From: Leuctra nigra
Lineage: Eukaryota > Arthropoda > Insecta > Plecoptera > Leuctridae
Reading direction: 5' to 3'
NCBI GenBank assembly: GCA_934045905.1
Contig: OW203768.1
Span: 26,751,060 to 26,815,059 of the forward strand
Length of the DNA stretch: 64,000 bases
The position numbers were made by a program, and so were the translations under genes. The notes under the pieces are model-generated. The model made no database searches and had not been told where the DNA came from. It saw only the letters and a program-made list of their open reading frames with translations. Positions 1 to 10,700 of the stretch are shown here, piece by piece. How positions within the stretch are numbered: position 1 is the stretch's first letter; each line of letters starts with the position of its first letter.

Positions 1-502
1 ATTAATGTAACTGAAGTATGATTTTCACAGTCAGTTTCAGTTCCCTCGTTCAATCATTTCTTATAGATAGTTATTGATAAAAATGAGACCTACATACATC
101 ACAACAATAGGTGGGTACTTTAGTATACATAACATCAGGGCCGTAACAGGGGGTGTGCGGGCGATGCGGCAGCACAGGGTGCCGCCAACAAGGGGCCGCC
201 AGGAAGCTAAATTTGTATGTAATTACTTTTTTGCACCCAAAATTAATTTTTGCGCATTAAAAACACAAAAAACGCCCTGCGGGGCATGGTTGATGGCGGT
301 GATGATTTCAGTCATACCCAAGAGGTCTAACCCCCCCCCCCCTTCTAAAATTAATGCGCCCTTTAAAAAAATGAAATAAAGTTTTGAAATAAAAATTATT
401 CTGCTGAAAGAAATTGCAGTGAAATTGAACGTCAGAAATGATTAAAAACCATAAAATCCTATCAAAAAAATCAAAATTTTCCGTGTCAGGGCCCTGGAGC
501 AC

Positions 503-646
503 TATTCCTGAAAAAAGTGAGAGTGAGTATGAGAAAAAATAGTGAGAAAATTGGTATATGGAATCTAAGCCTGCTGGATTCCTATTGGTTGATAACAATT
601 TTCTCACTATTTTTTCTCATACTCACTCTCACTTTTTTCAGGAATA
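503..646. repeat. Near-perfect 51-bp inverted repeat (hairpin)
   Basis: Positions 503-553 are the exact reverse complement of 596-646, with a 42-base spacer. The arms are purine-rich on one strand (a TGAGAGTGAGTATGAG core). The flanks GGGCCCTGG and GGCCCCTGG extend the symmetry imperfectly. No target-site duplication was found, so it could be a fold-back MITE or a local inverted duplication. Confidence 0.8.
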
Positions 647-1149
647 TGGCCCCTGGACCCGCATATGGTTAAGAGCCACCCCCCCCCCAGACCCCTCATT
701 GCTGTCATTGCAAGGGCCGTGGAAATGTTTGACCACTGTTTTGCATACTTATTTGTTTTGTGCACAACCAAGTTTTGGTTTGTCCTAGTCTGAAATCATC
801 ACTGGTTGGGTATAGCGTTTTCTGGGGAGGTGTGGTTGGTGGTGGGGGGTGGGGGGGGGGGGAATTTAGATTTGCACCGGGCGCCGAAATCCCTAGTTAC
901 GGCACTGCCAATAAGCAGTAAGAAAAATCTGTACTACGTGTTTTGGTATCAAATAGTTTAACGTATAATTATTAAATTTTATTCATGAGGATGATCATGT
1001 TGGACAAATGAGTAAATGAGTTGTCTCATTGGATAATACCTATGTTCAATTAGTTTTGCAAAACTTGAGAAAATTTTGAGAACTCAACCTCATAATCAAG
1101 AAAATCTGTGCGTTTTTATGTGCGTTTTTAATTTATATCTGGAGGGATA

Positions 1150-1230
1150 TCTGGGGGTGTTCAGGATCTCTAGCAGGGGGTCAGGATCTCAAGCAGGGGG
1201 GTCAGGCTCCAGCCAGGGGGGGTCCATTCC
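1150..1230. repeat. Short tandem G-rich repeat
   Basis: Three to four diverged copies of an approximately 20-base unit (GTCAGGATCTCNAGCAGGGGG) run from about 1155 to 1225. They sit among homopolymer C and G runs that recur in several repeats of this window. The rest of 650-2900 is AT-rich repeat-like DNA with C-runs and no recognisable gene. Confidence 0.55.
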
Positions 1231-2426
1231 CCCCTCCCCACCCCTATTCCTACGCGCCTGTACCTGGAAGTGTTAGGGTTGTCCAGTGTCCAATGTAAAG
1301 TTTACATTAGACAATCCTTTATTAGCAATGTTTGATAAGATTAATTTATTCCAAGATTTATTTTACTAGCCCACCACTTAGCTGATTTCCCTTTAAATTA
1401 AAAGCAATTCCTCTTTTATAATGCCATTTGTCGTGATGAAAAAGGGTGACTTCAAACAGTGTACAAATAGCTTAGAAATGCATCAAATTCAATATTGAAA
1501 TTCAAAATTTCGCACCCTGATCCCCTCATGGATGAATTCCAGTTCGACCACTACTGGGGTTGCAGTGATTTTCAATAAAGTTCACGAAGTTAAAAAATAA
1601 ATCAGCAAAATTGAACTGTGTTATCTCTGCGCCCCTGAATCACTATCTCTGAAACCATCCATCCAAATTTAATGTTTTATAACATTTATTTTGCACATCC
1701 ATAATTTTAAGTGCAAAAATGCTTTGAAGGAAAATTAAAATTACGGGCAATTAATTTTGAAATTTTGAACGCATATGACTTCATCACTCCAGCGGCCAGC
1801 CTGAAACAGATTATTATATTGATCACTCATTCAATTCAAATCAAATGGGATTTATAAGAGAGAGGTAAAGAAATAACAAAGGACTCTGGGCGCTTGCCCT
1901 TCCCCCCCCCCCCCACCCAGGTGTATTTTACGTATAGTTTCATTTTGTTAAAAAAAAATCTCAAAATAATTCATTTCCAAAAAATGAAAAAATGAAAAAA
2001 TGAATGAATCCTTTTTGGGTTTTTGGCCATTCATTTCAATGGCCAAAAACAAAAAATTCCCTGCCGGGCAAGGTGGAAGCATGCCCTCCACCACCCCAAA
2101 AAGTGACATATTTTTAAAATATTTTTTCAACAAAATACACCTCATAACGTCTCAAGACTCATTTCAAAGTGTAAAAAATACAAAAAAATACCTGCAGGGC
2201 AAGGTGGGTGCCAAGGGCGTATACGGGATTAAATTTCGGGGGATCAGGCATTATAAATATTTTGAATAATCACAGTAGAAAGCCGGGCGTTAGGTCATTT
2301 GTTTTGGTGCAATTATGAATCGCAGTGTAGCTTTTTCAGGAAATTCTAAATTGCAATATGGCCAAAAACTTGTCTAAGAGGTTGAAGAATAGGTAACTTT
2401 ATTAAAATTATTAGCATAATATACAA

Positions 2427-2836
2427 GTCCGGGGCGCGTTAATTTTTCTGGCAAAGACTTCATAAATGGGACGTAAATTTACTGCGACAAAAACTCTAAT
2501 AATTTGCTTATTTATACAAATAGACAAATATACAAATTACAAATATTCATGTTGTGTTCTGACAGCTATTACCTACATCAGTAAAATGAAGGGTATATAT
2601 GAACAGTAAATATGCTCTATTTCGAATTAAAAGTTCGAACATTTTTTACTCTAGAGGGTTTTCACGACCCCAATTTCATCCCAGAACTATCGTAAATGAC
2701 ATTTTAAACATAATCTAGCTAGGTGGACACCATTTTTTTTTCAAAAATTTTTAAACTGGAATTTTATAAAAATATTTTTTTTTCCCATTTACGAAGTCTT
2801 TGCCAGAAAAATATTCGCGTCCGGCGTGCATAGCCC
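2427..2836. repeat. Short inverted repeat pair
   Basis: About 50 bases around 2427-2475 (with TTTCTGGCAAAGACTTC) recur inverted around 2785-2836 (with GAAGTCTTTGCCAGAAA). The 310 bases between them show no gene. It is probably an old TIR element abutting the next one. Confidence 0.45.
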
Positions 2837-2918
2837 CGGAAAATTTTTGTAATTTTAACTCAATTCTAAGCATTTGGTACGTTTTCGACATTATCTGCCT
2901 ATGTGATGCACTACAACT

Positions 2919-3536
2919 AGGGTTGCCATACGCCATGACTCGAAAAAGAGGTAATCAGATTTTGAGAAGTAAATTGTATAATGTGCTATCCAAAAACGAT
3001 ATTCTGGGGAAAATACTTTGCTCACGACACCAATGGGGGCCTGGGGGAGGGCCCCCCAGCAGCATGCGGTTCCGGGCCGCACAGGCCCGGGAAAATTTTG
3101 GATTTAAAAAATTAATTTGAGCTATTTCTATGCGTTTTGGAATAATAATTTTCAAAGATTTTGATATTACGTAAAACTGGTATTTCCACAATTATGGACA
3201 TTTTTCTAACAGCATCTAGAAGTGACAGAATTATCACTGAATTTCTATAATTTTGGGCCCCTCAGCAACATGCGGGTCCGGGGCCGCACAGGCCCGGGAA
3301 AATTTTGAATTTCAAAAATGAATTTGAGCCATTTCTATGCGTTTTGGACTATAAAATTCGGAGAAAATAATTCATTTTAATTCAATACTACTTCATGAAT
3401 GGCATTTTGTACAAATATTTAACAACACATTAAAAAACCCGGACATTTCGTCAAATTCCTAAAAAGCCGCCCGGACAAAAAAAGACACCCAAAAAAGAGG
3501 ACATGTCCGGGTAAAACCGGACGGATGGCAACCCTT
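2919..3536. mobile_element. Non-autonomous TIR element with 9-bp TSD
   Basis: The ends are AGGGTTGCCAT on the left and ATGGCAACCCTT on the right. They are flanked by the exact direct repeat ACTACAACT at 2910-2918 and 3537-3545. A 9-base duplication suits a Mutator-like element; a hAT (8 bp) with offset ends is the alternative. An internal segment of about 90 bases (3045-3150) is duplicated at 3250-3345, with motifs CAGCAACATGCGG and GGGCCGCACAGGCCCGGGAA. No transposase is encoded. Confidence 0.8.
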
Positions 3537-3545
3537 ACTACAACT

Positions 3546-4820
3546 TCATCACATGCTAATAACTGAGTATTATTTTCTCTCCATATTGTATAGATTGACG
3601 TTACTAAGTTATAATTGGTAGTAATGTAGTAGTAATTTTATATTGATTTATTAGGTCGTGTTTTGTTTTTAATTGTTTGATATCTTCTACATGTGTTAGG
3701 AAATTTTATCTCAAGGTGCTGCAAGTTGCACGTTGCCGGGGCTCGCTATCAACTTATCTTATCGCTTATCGAAGCGTTTTCCGAGTGCAAATTTATGTTC
3801 CAGTAAGTTTCTATTTTTTTCTGAAAAATATTGCAAACGTTCAAATTATCTCGGGGACCAACCAAATTCTTTAGTCTTCATTGCTAGACCTACATAGGTG
3901 CTACATAGAATAACTGACAATTTGCTTGAACTTTTAATAGGTATGTTCCAATATTGAAATGAGATGCATACCTCATTAAATACGACTAGAAAATAAATTA
4001 TTTCATCTCGTTGAAATTTCATAAGAAGAATACGTTATTTATGCCGTGATCAGAGTGGATATAAAATGAAGAAGAAACACATTCATAATTTTGGTGATTC
4101 CATATTGATTGAACCTTTGAACACAAATTCAAGTGCAGACGAGATTTCAAGCTGCTCTTGCTATCGCGACAAGACGTGATGGAATGCAAGTGAGTGGGCG
4201 GAGCTCGGCAGCGCTGAGCGAGTAATAGTTTATGAAACAACTGTACTAGGCACGGCAAATAATTTGCTTCGGCCGTGACTTCGAATCTTTAATCATGCTT
4301 TTACTCGAATTTTCTTCTTCGTTATCTTCGGAAATGAGTTAGGAAGAAAGGCAATGGTTTTTTCTACATTTTGATCGAATACATTTTTCAATAATTGTCA
4401 TAGGACTTTTAATAAATCGAGGAGAAGTTGGTGCTTCAAAATTAACTCGTTTTTCTGGACGGTTAGTCCGCGGAAATAAATTATCCCAATTAATTCGAAT
4501 AGCATGTATTATTACTTCTGACACGGTCAAATACTAGCTAATACCATTCTGATTATGATGACACATTCAGAATTGCAAAAATATCACTCCTTCACACCGA
4601 TATTTATGTTTAAAAAAATGAGAATTTAATTTAGGTAAAAACTTTTAATATAATATTTTTTTATACACGATCATAGTTATTTAGCTTATAAAGTTATGTT
4701 AAAATAAATGACATCATCTTAAAGAAGAATTCTTCAGCTTTCCAATGGTATATGATTGAAGTATATTTGGATTTCGTGGACACTCTGTCCAGGAGATATA
4801 CTGAGTCATGTCACGGCGCG
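3546..4820. other. Intergenic, no recognisable gene
   Basis: AT-rich sequence with only short chance open frames. No protein family, tRNA or clear repeat structure was recognised here. Confidence 0.5.
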
Positions 4821-4827
4821 TTTTGCG

Positions 4828-4956
4828 CTCTCGACTAGGCCGTCAGCGTCTTGTGGCGAGCTAGAGCTTGTGTAGGCGAATTAACCGCACTTACAATTGG
4901 CCGAAGAGGGACACCAACTTTATGCACCTTAGGAAGTCTATAAAGACGAGGAATCC
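4828..4956 (-). pseudogene. Inverted 5' fragment of Penelope-like RT
   Basis: The minus strand has an open stretch, stopped at a TAG around 4836-4838. It contains the residues LPKVHK followed by [13 protein letters not shown], the conserved N-proximal signature of Penelope-like reverse transcriptases just upstream of RT motif 1. The frame continues to LARH, where the family normally runs into an LAK sequence. That LAK sequence is found on the opposite strand immediately downstream (about 4985). The two pieces therefore look like one element split by an inversion with its breakpoint near 4955-4980. Confidence 0.8.
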
Positions 4957-6615
4957 GTGAGGAATTCTCATTTGGAATCAAAAGTGCTTTATCTTGCTAA
5001 GAAAATACAGCCAATTACTGAAGAAGCGGATTCGTACGTCAAGAATTCATCCCATTTCGTGGAACTACTATCATCCATCAAGACGGATCCAGAAGACTTA
5101 CTGGTAAGCTTTGATGTAGAATCACTATTCACCAAAGTACCAGTCAATGAAGCCCTCGAACATTTGAAGACAAACAAACTGGTGCCCAGACATGTAATCG
5201 ATCTAGCTACCCACTGCATGAAGGAGACCTATTTCATATATGACAGTCAATTTTACCGACAAATCTCCGGAGCTCCAATGGGAAGCCCACTATCACCAGC
5301 GATTGCCAATGTATTTATGCAGGAGTTCGAGAAGAAAGCTCTGGAAACGGCTACACATAAACCCAAAATTTGGCTCCGATATGTCGATGACACGTTTGCT
5401 GTTTGGCCATATGGAAGAGAGAAATTACATGATTTTCTTGATCACCTCAATGGCATACATAAGGACATAAAATTCACGATGGAAGTGGAATCTAATGATA
5501 GCCTCTCATTTCTGGACGTTCTAGTAATAAAAAATGCAGACAATAGCCTTGGGCATACCGTTTACAGAAAATCGACGCACACTGACCGATATCTGAACGC
5601 GTTATCACATCACCATCCTGCACAAGTACGTTCCGTGGCGTACACATTGGCCACAAGATCTAGACGTATCGCGGATGATTGCCACATTACTCAAGAACTG
5701 AAGCAACTGCAACATGCACTGTTACAAAACAACTTCCCAACACGTGTCATCCAAAAGGCATTCCATAGAAAACCTAGGAGAGCGGAGAATGATTTGACTG
5801 TTGAAGACAAACGTCCTCTTGCTTTTTTGCCCTTTGTGGAAGTTGTAACAGATAGAATTGGCAAACTATTGAAGAAACATGATATTAGGCCAGTTTTTGA
5901 CACAGACAAGAAAATAGGAGCCATGTTACGAAGCACGAAGGACAGAATTCCATTAGAAGGATGGGGTGTTTATGAAATACCATGTGGGGATTGTTCCAGA
6001 ACATACGTCGGTGAATCAGGGAGGAACATTTCCATTCGACATGATGAACATCAAAGAAATGTTTTTCAAAATGCAAGCACATCAGCGCTAGCTCAGCATT
6101 GTAAGGAAACATCACATTGCATTGATTTTGAGAACATGAGAATGCTAGCTCCAGTACGAAGGCATCTTACTAGAGTTGTTCGAGAAGCGATCGAAATCGA
6201 CTTGCGGCCAAACTGTATGAACAGACAACTAGAGAGTAATCGGCTGCCACAATCATGGAAACCCATCACGTCTACCAGACATGTTCCACCTGTTACTCCA
6301 TCTGCGGCGACAAGCTGGAAGGCGAGACACCCTCCTCCTAAAATTGATAAAAGACGTAAACAAACTAGCAGCATGTTGCATCAAACTGATGATGATGAGG
6401 ACCTCCCTCTCGCCACTGTGAGACTAAATCTACTAGCAGAAAGAAGTCGCAGATCTGCACCGAGGACAAGACATTCTAGAAGAAGTCATAATAACACAAG
6501 TGATCAGTCTGGGGAAGATGATGACATCCCACTGGCTACATTAAGGACTCATCTCGCAAAGGAACATCCAAGAAAACAAGTACTGGGAAGAAGAGGAAGA
6601 AAGATGAAACCGTGA
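4957..6615 (+). pseudogene. Penelope-like element RT plus GIY-YIG endonuclease (5' truncated/rearranged)
   Basis: A 552-codon open frame. The visible order is an LAKKIQPIT linker, RT motif LLVSFDVESLFTKVP (residues about 48-62), GAPMGSPLSPAIANVF (105-120), the catalytic box YVDD (142-145) and SFLDVLV (184-190). A C-terminal GIY-YIG nuclease follows, with GVYE (337-340), YVGESGR (350-356) and EHQRNV. A basic tail with two acidic patches closes the protein. Intact Penelope proteins carry roughly 200-250 more N-terminal residues; part of that region lies inverted just upstream (4828-4956). The first ATG is therefore a junction artefact, not the native start. The RT and nuclease motifs are unbroken, which suggests a fairly recent insertion, but the copy cannot make the full-length protein. 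Confidence 0.9.
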
Positions 6616-6814
6616 ACTAATGTAGAACACCTGTCAAGAAAAATGAGAAGAAAGAGAAAAATGAGACATTTATTGTACCTTGACTTTGTTTAATTTTTAG
6701 AAGGCTGGAGTTTTGTTTATGATCTGTCACTTTTGATTATTTGTGTTGGTGAATGACATCTTGTTAATTTAGTTCAAATTTTATACCTATTTTTAAGTTA
6801 TTTCGTTTTGTGTG

Positions 6815-6853
6815 CCTTGAAAAGGCTGGCTGGATAGCTAGCGAAACGTCGGC
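6815..6853 (+). ncRNA. Degenerate hammerhead-like motif at Penelope 3' end
   Basis: Downstream of the RT frame is a strong stem II (GGCTGGC...GCTAGC) followed by GAAAC and GTC, the 3' half of the hammerhead core that Penelope-like elements carry. The expected upstream core CTGATGA reads CTTGAAA here, so several invariant core bases are lost and self-cleavage is unlikely. Confidence 0.55.
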
Positions 6854-6929
6854 AGCAAATTAAATTACCACAGCAAAATACCGTGAAATGTTTCAATTCA
6901 TACCTGGCGGCTGTGAAAATATTCATAAT

Positions 6930-6953
6930 CAATATATATATATATATATATAA

Positions 6954-7002
<49 letters not shown>
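6930..7002. repeat. (TA)n microsatellite
   Basis: Almost uninterrupted TA dinucleotides, broken by TAATATTAA near 6952. It directly follows the Penelope 3' region. Confidence 0.95.
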
Positions 7003-7007
<5 letters not shown>

Positions 7008-7531
7008 TCTTACTCCATATTCAACTTCTTAACCAATCAATAGAATAATATGTTGACGAATATTACAAAACCTAACATTTCATTAGTCCTTATTCGGGAT
7101 TTTATGGTCCTTTTTAAATAGTTTTAAGGTACTATTTTCCTGCCTTTTTGGACGTTTCGTAGGTCCTAAACATCCTAGCCCTAATTATAACATTTTATTT
7201 TTTTTACCAATCGCAACCTACAGCTTATTATGAAATACTAATTGATGCTGACGTACTTTCACCGCAATTATTTATGACCACAAGCATAGCGTTGTACTCG
7301 CCGAGAGCAAGTAATAATTAGTGTGTCAACTTATGAGTTGTTACAATCATAAAATAATTATAATAATTATACCTTTTGTACTTATTGTAATTTGAATGTA
7401 CCTTAATTCAATGTAATATTGCTATTTTAAAGTTTCTGAATGTCAGAAGTAGTAGAATTTATATGCATTCAAAAAAAATTGCATCAATGTGGCTACAGCC
7501 TTCGTATATTACAGTTTTTCGGTTTAGGTGT

Positions 7532-7574
7532 GAACGTATGACTTGGTTGCCGTTGAGCGACCGCCGAACTAGAT
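7532..7574 (+). repeat. Isolated terminus of the giant palindromic family
   Basis: ATGACTTGGTTGCCGTTGAG then CGACCGCCGAACTAGATT resembles the right end of the large palindromic element at 55808-55847 (ACGACTTGGCTGGCGTGGAG then CGACCGCTCCACTAGATT). Similarity stops at the same ATT. It lies about 160 bases upstream of JHBP-A. Confidence 0.6.
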
Positions 7575-7734
7575 TACGTCATTTATAAGTTTTTGCTTCT
7601 ATTGCTGAAAGTCATATTTTCTACAATAAGTGTAATTTATATTGCGCTTGTCATTGTCTTGCTCACTGTAATGTTTTATTAACAACTTCGAACTAGTATA
7701 TTAGAACTGTGTCATTAGTCATTGCAGTATCGTG

Positions 7735-10700
7735 ATGTTGGCTCACGTAGTCCTGTGTTTTATATTGACTGTTTATGTACAGGCACTACAACTACGTAAG
7801 TCGAATTGAGTTGAAAATCTATATTAGAACGTGAGAAATATTGTAATTATTATGGTTGGCATCAGCTGTCTTCTCATTTTAGAACTCTATGTATTCATTA
7901 TCAGTAAAATATCATTATGTTTAAATTAAAATATTTTTTTTTGTTAATATTGTTAATAATATCTATTAATATTAATTAATGAATTAATACTATTAATAAA
8001 TATCTTCTTCTTTTCACTTGCAAAACTCATAAACTTACTTATTAATACTAATTTTACTGCATCTTCCAACTTATCAAAGTCTGATTCATCTTCCGACATT
8101 TTGAAATGTGTGGCGCCAAGAAATGCAACCAATCAGAGGGCGAGTTTCAAAAACAGCTGTTATAACAGTAACTTACTATACCGTCGCTTGTATGAAAAAC
8201 TTTGTTCTATAAATTGGCTCGTGTAAATGCTTCTTGTGCAAGAAGTGTGACAAAGACTGTGCCACAGACTGTGACACAGAAGTTGTACAAGAAATTGCAC
8301 CGTGTAAATGGGGCTTAATATTCAAATTGTATTTGTGCATGTAAAAATGTGTTACCCTTACCCGAATAAAATATGGAAAGGATAGAACATGTATAAAAGC
8401 AAAGCTCTGTACATTTGAACTCGTACCTAATATAACTTGAATGAAAGCGTTAGTTATGAGGGAAAAAGCTAACAATGAGATTCTAGTAAGTTTTTAACTT
8501 GATCTGAACATATGACTTTCAACATATCAGAAGTTGGTTAAAAATTTAATCGATCACATTTATATGCATAATAAAATTTTAGTCTTAATAACAATTCAAA
8601 ATGCTTAATCTGTCCGAATCAGATTAATATGTGGACAAATTGACAAAGTATTGTGTGTTGACTGATTGACTTGATATTTGCAGCTTCTTACATCAAACCA
8701 TGTGCCAGAACGCGACCCGACTTAAAACAATGCGCGCTCAAGACCGCCAGAGAAGCAATTCCCTTCTTAGTCAAAGGTTAGTGTAGTTTTTGAAGTTCTT
8801 TGAGCCGTGGTGTACTAGTCAGTGGGTTACGCGGTGTTGTATACTTGTTCTTTATGAAGTTTTGCGGGGCCAGCGGTGTTAGTGCCAGCAGTTGGTGGCG
8901 AAGTTTCAATGAAATTAGACTCATAGTCTCGAAAAACATCCTAAATAACAATAAGTCAACACCGCGGAAACCACTGACAAAAAGTAAATATTGGACCTTG
9001 TGTCCGTAGGGAAATTCCAGCTAAAAAATCCAGCAATAAGGTTTATGACCGGTTTTTCAATGGCCTGCAAATCCAGGAGTTAGGTTTAATTTGGCATTAA
9101 AGGAATATCATTGGTTGGGTCACAGACAAGTTATAGCCTTCGTTGGGCCATAGCAATTTAGTCCAATCACTTGCCTAAATAAAATTTAAATCAATTCAAA
9201 TTCACCAGCTTAAACACACCGATAAAACACAGACAAGGCAGATGATCCGGATAACTATAAAGTAACGTGGTGAACGTCTTCTTGATTTCTTCTGATTCCA
9301 GGAGATCCAAAATATCATATTCCCAACATGAATCCTCTGCACATCAAGAAGCTGATCACAAATTCGAATTCCGGTGCGTTCAAATTGAACACGAAGCTCA
9401 CCAACATGAAGATCTGGGAAATTCCCAAGGTCGTCCTGGAAGATGTCGAGTAAGTTGATCGAAGACGTCGATCCAAATCCACGAGTCTGATCAAACTCAA
9501 GGGCACACGCCACGTTCTCAAACATTATTTGTAATCACATCATTACATCCGATAACACTCCTACTCTGGGTTTCTACATGAGTGAATCAATATTTTCATC
9601 AATAAACATAAATATTTGATCAATATTTAGCATTATTTCGGCAGAGCTTTGGCTGTATATTCTTCAAGCCAAGCACAATAATAACTTTCGTTTTATTTTC
9701 ATAATACCCCCCAAAATATTTTGTCCACTTATATTTTAGGGACAATTTTATGCATTCATGAGTTATCTAATGGGGTAAATACTGACTGAGCTTTAATCAA
9801 TAATATATCATTGTACTATAATACAATAGGCCCAGAGGCAATATATTTTATAGTTGCGCGTGTCACGGTTTCATTAAAATCATTGATATGAATCAGAGTT
9901 GTTCTCATTCCTATAAAGAAAATCCTGGAACTATCAAACAGTTTTCCTCCACACACCCAAAAAATAGCAATGTTTGATTCTGTGTTCTGTGTTTTCAGTG
10001 TTGACTTCAAGAAGAAGGTGTTTAAATTCACAGCGTTCTATCCTCGGAGTTTTGTCGAGGGCAACTATGAAGTGGCTGGACGGATGCTGAGTCTGCCGAT
10101 CTCAGGCCGGGGCAAAATGAATATCACATACGGTTAAAAATATTTTTTTTATACTCCAAAAATATTTCTTTGGAATGGTTGTCCGATAAATAAAAAATAT
10201 TGTTTGATTACTATAAGATCAAAATTTTATTAAACTTAACAATATACTAGGAAAACGCTATGTGTAACGCGTTGATAAGCGAGCACGGACACGCGCAACA
10301 CCTCGAACCGAAAATATGTCTATCGAAACCGAAAATATCATTAAAAGCCAATAATTCATGAAATTCGTCAGACTTGTAGGTATAAAAATCTCAAAATATT
10401 CCTAGTATTAGTCCTAATAGGCATGCAAAGTTTTAAGTTGATCGATTGAACCTTCATGATAAAAATGTTCCTTGTTAAAATTCAAAAATCACAGGATATA
10501 TTAAAAAAAAAATACACCTGGGACCACTCATATGATAAAAGTGTGTGTACTTACACAATATTAGACGATCTGTTGAACGGTCATATTAGTTTCATACGTT
10601 TGAAAGTTTCTGCTCTAACTACCTTTGGACTATAAAGAGTCGAAGAAGCCGTGATCAACATTTTCGAGAAATTTGACAGATAACACGCAAAATGTCAGTA

